Of a stretch of 64,000 nucleotides of DNA, positions 40,116-51,424 are shown one piece after another. The translations under genes were made by a program, and so were the position numbers. This DNA is from an uncultured Bacteroidia bacterium (GTDB taxonomy: Bacteria; Bacteroidota; Bacteroidia; Bacteroidales; UBA932). Position 1 is the first letter of the stretch; every line of letters begins with the position of its first letter. Under the pieces are notes generated by a model, which saw nothing but the letters and a program-made list of their open reading frames with translations, was not told the DNA's origin and did no database searches. Where the stretch lies: the NCBI GenBank assembly GCA_902782225.1, contig CACZMF010000012.1, positions 1-64,000 on the forward strand, given 5' to 3'.

Positions 40116-41162
40116 CTAAATTTTGTCCAGGAACGAAAGGACCTTTTCGGTGGGCGCGTCCTTCATCAGCACCCGCTTCCCGGAATCCAGCAGGTAGAGG
40201 GAAGGGATGGCCCGTATGTCGTATTTCCAGCTGTCGCGCAGGGAGAAGGTGTGGTCGTAGCCGTTGATCCAGGAGCGGGGGTAGTTGTGGTGATACTCGC
40301 GCCACGCCTTTACCTCCTCGTCCACGTAGATGTTGACTATCGCAAGGCGGCCGGAGGCAATGTAGGACTCCACATACTGCCGGGACATCACGTCGTGGAT
40401 TATCTGCTTGCAGGACTCGCAGCCGGGGTTGCTGAAGAAGAGCATCGTGTACTCGGCATTCACGGCGTAGAGGTGGCTCTTGCTGCCGTCGATGCGGCTG
40501 AACTTGAAGTCCGGGGCCTGGCTGCCGAACGGATTGGTGCGGCACATCTGGAGCTCGTGGCGGCAGGCCGTGCGCACGTCGTCCCTGGTGCACGGGCTTT
40601 CCGCCATCGCCTCCACGAAAGGCAGGTAGAGGTCTTCGTCGCGCAGGGGGGAATTGGGGTCGTAGAGATAGCGGGCCACGATCTCGGTCATGCGGAGGTA
40701 GGTGTGGGCGGAGGTGTCCGCCTGCTGGCGCGCCTCAAGCTTGCGGAAAAAGCGGCGGACGCTGGTCTGCGCCTTGCGGAGGGGCTGGAGACTGTCCGGA
40801 GTGGCCTCCGATTTGACCGTCTCGAGTATCTGGATATAGTTCGCCAGCGCCTGCTCCACATCGCCGTCGGCCACCCCGAGCACGGTGTCGGGACCGGTGG
40901 TGCCGTCACCCTTCAGGAAGGCGTCCCAGTAGTGGTCAAGCACGTAGTCCATTGCTTCCTGCGTGCCATCCCCATAGACGCTGGGGACGCTGACTGTGGG
41001 GAAACTGCGCGTCTTCGCCGGGGCCGCTTCTTCCGTCGGGGCCCCTGTATCAGGCTGCCCGTCTCCGCCGCCTTTGTGGGAGGACGAACCGCCGGTGCGC
41101 CCGCCGCAAGAGGCGAGAACGAGCAGCGAAAGCACCGCTAAAACACACTCAAGTCTTTTCAT
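40116..41162 (-). CDS. thioredoxin-fold lipoprotein (DUF5106-like)
   Basis: 348 residues: lipobox LASC (Cys19), a Gly/Ser-rich linker, a helical DUF5106-like middle (80-210), and a C-terminal thioredoxin-like domain (225-348) with the redox motif FSNPGCESCKQI (CESC about 245-248) and cis-Pro in IRAIPSLYLLD. Likely an outer- or inner-membrane-anchored periplasmic oxidoreductase of the TlpA/ResA type. Sits between thyA and the large barrel protein, 6 and 1 bases away. Confidence 0.85.
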   Translation of the reverse strand: MKRLECVLAVLSLLVLASCGGRTGGSSSHKGGGDGQPDTGAPTEEAAPAKTRSFPTVSVPSVYGDGTQEAMDYVLDHYWDAFLKGDGTTGPDTVLGVADGDVEQALANYIQILETVKSEATPDSLQPLRKAQTSVRRFFRKLEARQQADTSAHTYLRMTEIVARYLYDPNSPLRDEDLYLPFVEAMAESPCTRDDVRTACRHELQMCRTNPFGSQAPDFKFSRIDGSKSHLYAVNAEYTMLFFSNPGCESCKQIIHDVMSRQYVESYIASGRLAIVNIYVDEEVKAWREYHHNYPRSWINGYDHTFSLRDSWKYDIRAIPSLYLLDSGKRVLMKDAPTEKVLSFLDKI

Positions 41163-41163
41163 A

Positions 41164-44100
41164 TCAAAAACTTACATTAAACACCATACTCACCGCGTGC
41201 GGATTCAGGTCCGCCGGCGCACCGATATTGTAGTAGTAGCTCACGCCTATGCGCGTGTCGGCAGGAACCCACAGCAGGTTGCCAAGCACCGCCACAAGAT
41301 CCGCGCCCACGCTGCCGAGCGTGACGTTCTTTACTCCCCCGCTGAACTGGGAAAGGTCGCCGTGGAGGGTGCCTTCGAGGTTGCGAACATAAGCGACCGG
41401 GCCCAGGCCGGACCAGTCCAGAGGCGCGAACGGGAAGGCGTAATCCAGGGTCAGGCGGCTCTGCAGGGGATACGAGGCCAGCGTATTCGCAAGGGAGGTA
41501 TATGCCCCCATTCCCCTCGGCATCACGGCCACGTAGCGCTCGTTGAACAGGCCGTCTCCCGTCGGCACCTGGAGGGTGGCTGAGAGCCGGAATCCGTGGG
41601 TGTCCATGAATCCGGGTGCGTAGCCGTAGCTGTAGGCGTAGGCGTTGGGCACGAAGATGCCGGTGGCGCCGGGACGTCCGCTCCAGCCCGCTTCCAGGCC
41701 GATGCCCCACTTGGGATAAATACAGCGCTGCGGGGTGGACTGCACCACATAGCCGCGTATGCTGGCCGACACCCTGTTCATTATGGCCAGGTTGCCCTGG
41801 GTCACGAGGCTGTTGGTGAGCACCCAGCGGACCTGCGGCACCACGCCGCGGGACCAGCCGCCGGAACTGAAAGACAGGGGCACATAGGCAAGCAGCGAAG
41901 CGTTGAGCGAGGGGTAGCCCTTCATTTCGTCGGCGCGAAACGACAGGCGGCGCGAAAAGTTGCTGAAGTCGCGCTGCAGGTAGTAGAACGAAGGCGCGTT
42001 GTTGTCGATTCCCAGTTTCGCCTCGATCACGGGGAAGATGCCGGTGTAGGTGAAATCAAGCTCCCCCTTGTGGGTCCAGGCCTCGGCGCCGGGAATGGCG
42101 CCGTAGGCAATGGTGCCGCTCATGGTGCCGAGGTCGTTCTGGAAGAAGGCGGTGGCTCCGGGCGCCACGCTGGTGGTCAGGGACTCGAAACTCAGGGCGG
42201 AAATGGCGTCATAGTCCACATACACGGGCGCCCAGGAATGGAAACGGAAGAGGCCCGCAAGGCGGTTGTAGCGCTCCGGCTGCGGCAGCGCAAGAAGGGT
42301 GTCGCAACTGATGCGGACAGGGTTGGACGCCGACAGTTCTTCGGCGAATTCATAGCGGTGCGGGCGGGTGAAATCGGCCATGGAGGGCTCTGGGAGGCCG
42401 CTGGCGGGCAGTTCGCAGAGCACCCGTCCGTCGGGGCGGGGCACCGCGCAGCGAAGGGTGCTTCCGTCGGGGCTGAAGGTGTAGCCCATAGCTCCCTGCA
42501 CGCTGCTTGTGAGCCGGCTGGCGCAGCCTTCGCCGTCGAGGCGGTAGAGCTCCTGCACACCGGTGAGGTCGGCCGTGAAATACAGCCGCCCGTCGTAGCG
42601 GAAAAGGTCCCTGACGGTCACGTGACCGCATTTAAGGACTTCTTCATATCCCCCGGGGCCCACCCGGTAGATGGCCTCTCCAGCCCCGTCCAGGGCAAGG
42701 GCCACGAGCCCGCCGTCAATCCACTCGGATTCAAGCACCTGCATGCCTGAGGGCGCCTCGTAGCGGGCTGTCTCTTTCCCGGTGAACGCATCCAGCACCA
42801 CCAGCGCCGAAGAGCCGTCCACGGCATATTCGACCACCGAGAGCTGCACGCCGTCAGGGGAAGGCGAGGGGTTGTACCAGCGCGTGCCGCGGGTCAGGCG
42901 GTGCTTCTTGCCGTCCGCCGCATAGAACCAGATTTCCGAGCTGGATTTCATGTCCCAGCGCACGTCGCGCACGATTTCGCTCCAGTACACCCGGTAGAGG
43001 TTGTCGTCCGCCTTGAGGCTGCTCGTGCTGGAAGAGAACGCGGACAGCACGTGGATTCCGCCATCGGCACTGACGCGGAGGAGCTGCGGGGCCTGGGCCA
43101 TACCCTTGCGGATGCAGAAATAGGTGGTGTCCAGCCAGCAGCCGCTGCCGTACTCCATATAATGGGCGGAGGCGGGCGAAATGCGGGTGGTGGTCATGAA
43201 GGGCCCGCGTGCCACTTCATCCCTGCTCCAGCGCTGCTTGAGCGTGTCGCAGATTTCTGTGAAGGCCTCTTTCTGGCTCTTGCCCGAGACTTCCCGCACC
43301 GTGCCGGGGAAGTTGAAAAAGGGGAAGGGCCACTTGTGGCGGAAGAGCCGCTCATAGTAGCGGGCGGTGAAATCGTGGGCGCCATAGACGCTGCGCAGGC
43401 CGGCCGCCCTGATGTAGCCGACTTTGTAGTAGTCGGGTGTATAGTACTTCAGCGAGCCGTAGCGCCAGCGCCCCCAGTCGCGGAAGTCGCCCTGCGCGAA
43501 CGCCACCCTGAAATACTCCAGGAACGCGGCGCAGCGCCCGCGGCCGGAAGCGGAAAGTTCCGTCTCCGCCGCCACGGCATCGCCCTCGTCGAAGGCCGGG
43601 CCGCAGTAGAGAGCGGCGAGGGCTCCCGCCGAGAGCTGGCCCAGGAGGACGTTCCAGAAGCGGTAGGGCTTCTCAGCCACATACTGCATCTGGGCCACGT
43701 GGCGGGATTCGTGGATCGTCAGGTGCTCCGCCCACGGATGCGGCAGCGGGGCCTGGGCGGACGGAGTCGTGAAGAGCTCCATGCGCTTCGGGGTCCAGGC
43801 CACCATGCCGTTGGAGTAGAGGTCCCAGGGGTGCAAGACCACAGGCAACTGCTTGCGGTACATCTGGTTGGGACGATAGCCGGAGGTGACGCTGAGCGGC
43901 TCCTTGACCTGCTCGAGCAGGCTGGCATAGACCCGGGCCAGGGAGTCCAGGCCTTCGGGATATATGACCTTGTAGTCCTGCGTCTTGAGCTGGTACCATC
44001 TGGCCCCCACCGGCTCGCTGCCCCAGTTGTAGAACTGGGCCGCGGCCGGAAGGGACGCCAGTGCAAGGCACAACGACAGTACAAGCCCGCGCAGTCTCAT
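41164..44100 (-). CDS. outer-membrane protein with zincin-like, beta-propeller and barrel parts
   Basis: 978 residues. Signal peptide (to about residue 21, SLPAAAQ). Region 100-300 contains TIHESRHVAQM, an HExxH motif near residue 128, with a downstream acidic helix (DEGDAVAAETE) that could give the third zinc ligand, as in gluzincins of the peptidase-MA type. A WD40/TolB-like beta-propeller follows (about 320-600; GTRWYNPSPSPDGVQLSV, YTFSPDGSTLRC). The C-terminal 350 residues have barrel-like alternation and end in Phe (MVFNVSF), an outer-membrane insertion signal. Such proteins are widespread and uncharacterised in the phylum. Confidence 0.75.
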   Translation of the reverse strand: MRLRGLVLSLCLALASLPAAAQFYNWGSEPVGARWYQLKTQDYKVIYPEGLDSLARVYASLLEQVKEPLSVTSGYRPNQMYRKQLPVVLHPWDLYSNGMVAWTPKRMELFTTPSAQAPLPHPWAEHLTIHESRHVAQMQYVAEKPYRFWNVLLGQLSAGALAALYCGPAFDEGDAVAAETELSASGRGRCAAFLEYFRVAFAQGDFRDWGRWRYGSLKYYTPDYYKVGYIRAAGLRSVYGAHDFTARYYERLFRHKWPFPFFNFPGTVREVSGKSQKEAFTEICDTLKQRWSRDEVARGPFMTTTRISPASAHYMEYGSGCWLDTTYFCIRKGMAQAPQLLRVSADGGIHVLSAFSSSTSSLKADDNLYRVYWSEIVRDVRWDMKSSSEIWFYAADGKKHRLTRGTRWYNPSPSPDGVQLSVVEYAVDGSSALVVLDAFTGKETARYEAPSGMQVLESEWIDGGLVALALDGAGEAIYRVGPGGYEEVLKCGHVTVRDLFRYDGRLYFTADLTGVQELYRLDGEGCASRLTSSVQGAMGYTFSPDGSTLRCAVPRPDGRVLCELPASGLPEPSMADFTRPHRYEFAEELSASNPVRISCDTLLALPQPERYNRLAGLFRFHSWAPVYVDYDAISALSFESLTTSVAPGATAFFQNDLGTMSGTIAYGAIPGAEAWTHKGELDFTYTGIFPVIEAKLGIDNNAPSFYYLQRDFSNFSRRLSFRADEMKGYPSLNASLLAYVPLSFSSGGWSRGVVPQVRWVLTNSLVTQGNLAIMNRVSASIRGYVVQSTPQRCIYPKWGIGLEAGWSGRPGATGIFVPNAYAYSYGYAPGFMDTHGFRLSATLQVPTGDGLFNERYVAVMPRGMGAYTSLANTLASYPLQSRLTLDYAFPFAPLDWSGLGPVAYVRNLEGTLHGDLSQFSGGVKNVTLGSVGADLVAVLGNLLWVPADTRIGVSYYYNIGAPADLNPHAVSMVFNVSF

Positions 44101-44103
44101 GTG

Positions 44104-45246
<1,143 letters not shown>

Positions 45247-45258
45247 TGATTATCAGTT

Positions 45259-46359
<1,101 letters not shown>

Positions 46360-46401
46360 AAATTCTTTTATTAATCCTATCCTACAAATTTACAATTTTT
46401 T

Positions 46402-46409
46402 TACTTTTG
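46402..46409 (+). promoter_or_regulatory. -7 element of the divergent endonuclease/phosphatase-fold gene
   Basis: TACTTTTG, 20 bases before the ATG at 46430. Opposite, at 46385-46392, lies the minus TAAATTTG of ychF, so two promoters are back to back within 70 bases. No good -33 box for either at 19-20 bases. Confidence 0.5.
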
Positions 46410-46429
46410 TAAAACCAAACTTAAGAACT

Positions 46430-47248
46430 ATGAAATTATTGATTCTTTTAGTATCGTTGGTGGACAGTCTGCTGGTCGTGAGTTGGAATGTGGAGAATTT
46501 CCTGGATCCGAAGGAAGACACGACCGGGCGGCACACCGCAAAGAGGCTGCAGGCCAAGTGCAGCGGCATCGCAAAAACAATCTTCCTCATCGCGGACAAA
46601 GAGGGGCGGCTGCCGGACGCCGTGGCCCTGATGGAGGTGGGTAACCGGCGGGTACTCAACAAGTTACTGTCCACCACCCCCCTGCGCAAGCTGGACTACG
46701 CCATCATCCACTACGACTCCCCCGACCGGCGCGGCATCGACTGCGCGCTGCTCTACCGCAGGAGCCGGCTGAGGCTCCTGCGCTCCGGCCCCAGGCACCT
46801 AAAGGACAGCACCGGCGCCATTCTCCGCACACGCGACATCCTGCTTTCCGAGTTCGAAGGAATAGACATACTGGTGAACCACCACCCGTCCAAGGTCGGC
46901 GCGGCTTCCGAAGAAAGGCGCGCCATCGCGATGCGGCGTATGTGGGGGCTCATCGACTCGCTCTCAGCGGCCGGCCACCCGCGAATCCTCTCCGTCGGCG
47001 ACTTCAACGACAACGTCTGGCCCGCCTCCGGCGCCCCCGGCACCATCAAGTACAACGGCGCATGGGAGAAAATAGACGGCCATTTCGCACGGGGTGCGCT
47101 CAGCGTCGAAGAGGCCGTCTTCGACCACCCACTCCTCACCGAGCCCGACCGCAGCTACGGCGGCACCAAGCCCCGCCGCAGCTTCTCCGGCCCCCGCTGG
47201 CTCGGCGGCGTCTCCGACCACTATCCCGTCATCCTGCGGATAAAATAA
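46430..47248 (+). CDS. secreted endonuclease/exonuclease/phosphatase-fold protein
   Basis: 272 residues from ATG 46430; the open frame further upstream lies inside ychF on the other strand. Short hydrophobic start (KLLILLVSLVDSLLVVS). EEP-fold motifs: SWNVENFLDP, ALMEVGNRR (Glu for the metal), NHHPSK, GDFNDNVW and the terminal SDHYPV His-Asp pair. Bacteroidota homologues are annotated as endonucleases; substrate unknown. Confidence 0.88.
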   Translation: MKLLILLVSLVDSLLVVSWNVENFLDPKEDTTGRHTAKRLQAKCSGIAKTIFLIADKEGRLPDAVALMEVGNRRVLNKLLSTTPLRKLDYAIIHYDSPDRRGIDCALLYRRSRLRLLRSGPRHLKDSTGAILRTRDILLSEFEGIDILVNHHPSKVGAASEERRAIAMRRMWGLIDSLSAAGHPRILSVGDFNDNVWPASGAPGTIKYNGAWEKIDGHFARGALSVEEAVFDHPLLTEPDRSYGGTKPRRSFSGPRWLGGVSDHYPVILRIK

Positions 47249-47249
47249 A

Positions 47250-47277
47250 GGCGGCCGAAGCCAAAACTTCAGCCGCC
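47250..47277. terminator. bidirectional terminator
   Basis: GGCGGCCGAAG / CTTCAGCCGCC stem (10 pairs, one mismatch) between two convergent genes. On the minus strand it is followed by TTTATTTTA, serving ppiD. Confidence 0.8.
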
Positions 47278-47297
47278 CTTGATGTCGTCTGTTCCTG

Positions 47298-49385
47298 CTA
47301 GAAGAAGCGCTCGCGGTTGTCCTTGACGTTGTCGTACTCCATCATGGTGGGCACGATCATCTGGGTGGTGTAGCGGGCCTTGTTCTGCTCCATCGTGGCG
47401 GCATCCTCCGCGGTGTAGAAGGAGCCGGTCTCACGCTTGGTCACCTTGAACATATAGGTGCAGGCACGTCCGGCCACAGGGCCGCAGAGCTGTCCCTCGG
47501 GAGCCTTGGCGATGGCGCCGAGAAGGGCGGGCTCCACTGCGGGAGCGCTGGTGCTTCCGAAAGCCACATCCTCACGGGTCTGGACGCTGGACTTGAGGGC
47601 GTCGGCGATCTGCTGGAGATCGGTCATGCCCTCCACCTTTGCAGCCACATCCTTGACGGACTTGGCCTGGAGCTTCTCGAGCTTGAGGACCTCGTTGATA
47701 TTGGCTGCAACGTCGCTCACCGGGGTGTAGCCTTCCTCGCGGGCAGCCTTCACGGCCACGATGAAGAAGTAGTTGTTGTTGACGGTGATGATGTTGGAAG
47801 CCTTGCCGGGCTTGTTGTCATAGACCCAGCGGGTGATCTCCTTGGCCTGGCTGATGGCGCCGTAGTTGGAGGTGGCCTCGGTCACGTTGTTCATCGGGTG
47901 GGAATAGACACCGGTGGAATCGACGGCCTTCCTGTAGCCTTCGAGGGTGCCCGCTGCGAGGGTCGCAAAGCGGTTGGCCTTGGCGTAGAAGTCGTTGAAG
48001 GTCTCCTTGCTGGCGAGGGCGGTCTTCTCGAGGATGGCCACCTGCTTCTTGGCGACGGGCTTGGTGCGCTTGGTCACCACGACCACGTGGCTGCCATACT
48101 GGGTGTTGAGCACGAAGGGCTTGTTGAGCTCGGCGGTCACGCAACCCTCGAATCCGGGGATGGTGTAGTTCTGGGTGAACCAGCCGAGGTTGCCCATTTC
48201 GCCGCCGTCGGCGGAATTCTGGTCTGCGGAGTAGAGGGTGGCGAGGCTGGCGAAGTTGCCGCCCTTGGCCACGACGCCGCAAAGGCTGTCGGCCACGTGC
48301 TTCGCATCGGCGCCCTGGAGCAGGATATGCTTGACATACACTGAATCAGGCACGTTTGCGGAGGCGATGGTCTTGACTGCACGGAACAGGTTGCCGCTCT
48401 TATAGACGGGGGAGATGCCCTGGTTGCCGCTGAACACGAACTCGGCGATGTCGGAAGAGAGGTTGTTGGCCAGCTCGTCCTGCTTGTACCAGTATTCGGA
48501 ATAGCTGCGGTCGGAGTTCTTGAGAAGGAACGCCTTCATGTTGGTGGTGGCGGCGAATTCGGGCAGGAGGGCATCGATCTCGTCGCTGGAGCGGGCGATG
48601 TCGGCCTCGGAAGGAACGACCTCATAGACCACATACTCGATGTCGCGGCCGGCCTTCTGCTTGTAATCCTTCTTGTGGGCGTCGTAGTAACGCTTGATCT
48701 CGCCGTTGGTCACGGTGACGGTGCTGTCGGCGTAGTCGAAGGGGATCATAACGTACTCCACGGATGCGGTGGTGTTGGCTTCCTCGACCGCCATGTCGGC
48801 AAACAGCTTGGGCTGGATGCTGGATCCGGCGAAGAGGGCGTCGTACTTGTCGTAGTACTTCTGCACCATCACGGAATTCTGCAGGTAGCTCCAGAAGGTC
48901 TTGAGACGGGAGTCAGAAGATGCATTCTGCACGAACTCGCGCAGGGCGTCGGGGGAGTAGGCTCCGGTCTCGTCGAAGAAAGCACGGTTCTGGGAGAGGA
49001 CGGGGGAAATGTTGTTTCCGGTGGTCAGGTCGACCATTTCATCCTCGCCGACACGGATACCCGCATTCTTGGCATTCTTGAGGAACATATACCTGTCCAC
49101 GAAGTCCTGCCATGCGGCGTTGCGGATCTGCTTCTGGGTCTCCTCGTTCTGGACGGAGGAGCCGGATGCGATCTGGTGGATGGTCGTGAACTTGTCCACA
49201 TTCTCCTGGAAGTCGGTGTAGGACACGCGCTTGCCGGCGATCTGGCCGACGTCGTACTTGGCAGACATCGAGTTGAGGGCCGTCTCCAGGGTGCTGGGAT
49301 CGATAATAAACGAAAGGAGGGCCAGAGCGATGATGATGGAAATCGCAAGGCCGAATTTTACGCGAATTTTTTGAAGAACCGCCAT
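47298..49385 (-). CDS. PpiD/SurA-like peptidyl-prolyl isomerase
   Basis: 695 residues: one N-terminal membrane anchor (about 12-31, FGLAISIIIALALLSFII), a SurA_N-like chaperone region (45-240), and a parvulin domain (about 345-445; VKHILLQGADAKHVADSL, GGEMGNLGWFTQ, GSHVVVVTKRT). The PpiD plan: periplasmic folding helper tethered to the inner membrane. Last gene of the envelope cluster, 47 bases after lptC. Confidence 0.92.
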   Translation of the reverse strand: MAVLQKIRVKFGLAISIIIALALLSFIIDPSTLETALNSMSAKYDVGQIAGKRVSYTDFQENVDKFTTIHQIASGSSVQNEETQKQIRNAAWQDFVDRYMFLKNAKNAGIRVGEDEMVDLTTGNNISPVLSQNRAFFDETGAYSPDALREFVQNASSDSRLKTFWSYLQNSVMVQKYYDKYDALFAGSSIQPKLFADMAVEEANTTASVEYVMIPFDYADSTVTVTNGEIKRYYDAHKKDYKQKAGRDIEYVVYEVVPSEADIARSSDEIDALLPEFAATTNMKAFLLKNSDRSYSEYWYKQDELANNLSSDIAEFVFSGNQGISPVYKSGNLFRAVKTIASANVPDSVYVKHILLQGADAKHVADSLCGVVAKGGNFASLATLYSADQNSADGGEMGNLGWFTQNYTIPGFEGCVTAELNKPFVLNTQYGSHVVVVTKRTKPVAKKQVAILEKTALASKETFNDFYAKANRFATLAAGTLEGYRKAVDSTGVYSHPMNNVTEATSNYGAISQAKEITRWVYDNKPGKASNIITVNNNYFFIVAVKAAREEGYTPVSDVAANINEVLKLEKLQAKSVKDVAAKVEGMTDLQQIADALKSSVQTREDVAFGSTSAPAVEPALLGAIAKAPEGQLCGPVAGRACTYMFKVTKRETGSFYTAEDAATMEQNKARYTTQMIVPTMMEYDNVKDNRERFF

Positions 49386-49432
49386 TTTGTTATTTTTTAA
49401 TTTTTACAATTTCTATATAATGGGCCGCGAAG

Positions 49433-50068
49433 TTACAATTTTTTTGGGAAAGCACCAATAAAATTCACAGAATCAATCACAACTAAGGTGGAATCACGGA
49501 CCGTGACGCCGTATCCGTTGAAGGTTTTATGAAGGATGGCGTTGCGCGCATGGTCGTCGGAACGCATGCCGTAACCCTGCAGGAAACCGTCCGGAGAATA
49601 CATCTTCACGTAGCAGTCGGTCCAGATTTCCTTCTTCATCTGGTCCCAGTAGATTGTGTCGGTCTCCATGGTCTCCCGCTTTATGACGTTGTGGATCATC
49701 ACGTTGCCGAAGGCGGACCAGATGTCTTCAGAGCGTCTGGTCTTGTCGGTCTTGTGGCTGGCCTTGTCGGAAAACACCAGACTTTCCAGCAGGCCGTCCT
49801 CGTTGTAGGTATAGACCGACAGGCCCTTCGGGAAAAGGTCCACCTTGGCGGTGTCGCTCTCGTAGGTCTCCATCAGTGGCGCCTCGATGCGCATCTCCAC
49901 CTTGCCGTTCTTCGTCTGCACCGTGAACATGTCGGTCAGGCTCTGCACGGGGGTGGCGGACAGGTCGAGCGAATCCGCTTCTGCGAGCTGGCTCCTGCAA
50001 GAAACGACAATACTGGCAAGCGCCATAACGCTTGCCAGCATCATCATTATTTCGCGGCTCCCTCTCAA
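49433..50068 (-). CDS. lptC: LPS export protein LptC
   Basis: 211 residues. Signal with lipobox VVSC, then a beta-jellyroll typical of LptC (MFTVQTKNGKVEMRIEAPLM, GLLESLVFSDKASHKTD, FGNVMIHNV, MKKEIWTDCYVKMYSPDGFLQGYGMRSD). LptC bridges the LptBFG transporter and LptA in lipopolysaccharide transport. 4 bases from the TPR gene. Confidence 0.9.
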   Translation of the reverse strand: MRGSREIMMMLASVMALASIVVSCRSQLAEADSLDLSATPVQSLTDMFTVQTKNGKVEMRIEAPLMETYESDTAKVDLFPKGLSVYTYNEDGLLESLVFSDKASHKTDKTRRSEDIWSAFGNVMIHNVIKRETMETDTIYWDQMKKEIWTDCYVKMYSPDGFLQGYGMRSDDHARNAILHKTFNGYGVTVRDSTLVVIDSVNFIGAFPKKL

Positions 50069-50072
50069 GCTG

Positions 50073-51404
50073 TTACTTGACAGTGCGGACAGTGGTCGTA
50101 GCCCTCATGCCGTTGCACACGACAGTGTAGGACTCACCGCTGGTGATATTGTACATGAAGGCGTCTGCTGCCGGCGGGAAGTACCTGCTGTACTGGCCGA
50201 TATAGCGGTTGGCGTCGTCTGTGAGGGTGGGATCCGCCGCCTTTGCCTTGTTCATATAATCGCAAGCCACCCAGTAAGGAGCCCTGCGGGCGATTTCGTC
50301 GCCGCCGCAGCTGGTGGATCCCCAGATGGTGCCGATGAGCAGGTAGGCCTTTCCGGCGAGGTTCTCGTCCATCGAAGGCACCTTGGAGGCGGCCTCATAG
50401 GCGGCTGCGGAACGGCCGTTCTTGAAGCAGTAGACTGCGAGCTCGTAGAGGTAGCCGGCATCGGCCTTCACGTCGGAATCCTCGCGGTCGATAGCTTCCT
50501 GCATGTACTTGACGGCCTGTGCCACGTTGCCTCTTGCGGACTGAAGCTTATACAGATAGTATGCAGCGTCGGCCGAAGGCTCGAGGGTGTACATGGTCGT
50601 GACGGCGTTCAGGAAGAGGTCGTTGTCGTTGCAATCCTCGGCGAGGCTCAGCATCTTCACGATGTTGGTGGCGAGCTTGAGGTCGTTGGGGTTGGCCTCA
50701 TAGCGGGGTCCGAAGAGCTTCAGCAGGTCGTCGCAGGACGCCACCTTGCTGGAGATGAACAGGTTTTCGATGTTGGTGCGGAAGTCGGACACCTGCTGCT
50801 TCTCGAGGTCGGAGGAAGGATTGACGGCATCCAGCATGGCAAGGTTGCGCTGATACAGGTTCAGCACGTCCTCGGTGCCGAGCTGGCCGTTGCCGTAGAG
50901 ATCCACGGCGGCCTTGAAGTCGTTGAACACCACGGAAGGCTTGGTCTTGTCGCCAAGAGCGGCAATCACGCTCTCATAGATGTCGTAGACACGCTTGGGA
51001 TCGGACTTGATGTACTTGGCGGCATAGGTGGCCTTGTTGTTCAGGGCCGTGGTCGCATACTTGGGGAAGTACTGCGCCCTCTGGTCCTGGAGGGTCAGGA
51101 GGGTGTCCACGAGGCCCTCCACCATCACGGTGTTGCGGGAGTTCTTGGCGATAAGCCTCGAGACGAGCTCGGAACCCTGGATGAGAAGGTTCTGGCTGCA
51201 GGAAGGAGGACATATCTTATATGCCTGGCGCCAGTTGGGGGTGGCGTCGTCGTAGTTCTTCTGCTTGTAGTACTCCGTGTAGTAGGAAAGGTACTTTACG
51301 CACTCATCGGCGTTCTCGCCGTACTTGCTCATATCCTGGGCGAAAAGGTTTCCGCCGCAGAGCATCGCGCTCAGGCTCAAAGCCGCTAAAAATACTTTTT
51401 TCAT
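50073..51404 (-). CDS. periplasmic TPR protein
   Basis: 443 residues from ATG 51404, where a clear signal peptide begins (MKKVFLAALSLSAMLCGGNLFAQ); an open frame further upstream overlaps the barrel gene and is ignored. TPR-like helices cover the whole chain (YYTEYYKQKNYDDATPNWRQAYKI, YYLYKLQSARGNVAQAVKYMQEAI). It is conserved between the outer-membrane protein and lptC in the phylum, so an envelope-assembly role is likely but unproven. Confidence 0.88.
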   Translation of the reverse strand: MKKVFLAALSLSAMLCGGNLFAQDMSKYGENADECVKYLSYYTEYYKQKNYDDATPNWRQAYKICPPSCSQNLLIQGSELVSRLIAKNSRNTVMVEGLVDTLLTLQDQRAQYFPKYATTALNNKATYAAKYIKSDPKRVYDIYESVIAALGDKTKPSVVFNDFKAAVDLYGNGQLGTEDVLNLYQRNLAMLDAVNPSSDLEKQQVSDFRTNIENLFISSKVASCDDLLKLFGPRYEANPNDLKLATNIVKMLSLAEDCNDNDLFLNAVTTMYTLEPSADAAYYLYKLQSARGNVAQAVKYMQEAIDREDSDVKADAGYLYELAVYCFKNGRSAAAYEAASKVPSMDENLAGKAYLLIGTIWGSTSCGGDEIARRAPYWVACDYMNKAKAADPTLTDDANRYIGQYSRYFPPAADAFMYNITSGESYTVVCNGMRATTTVRTVK

Positions 51405-51424
51405 ATCTCTCGTTTTTATGTTGT

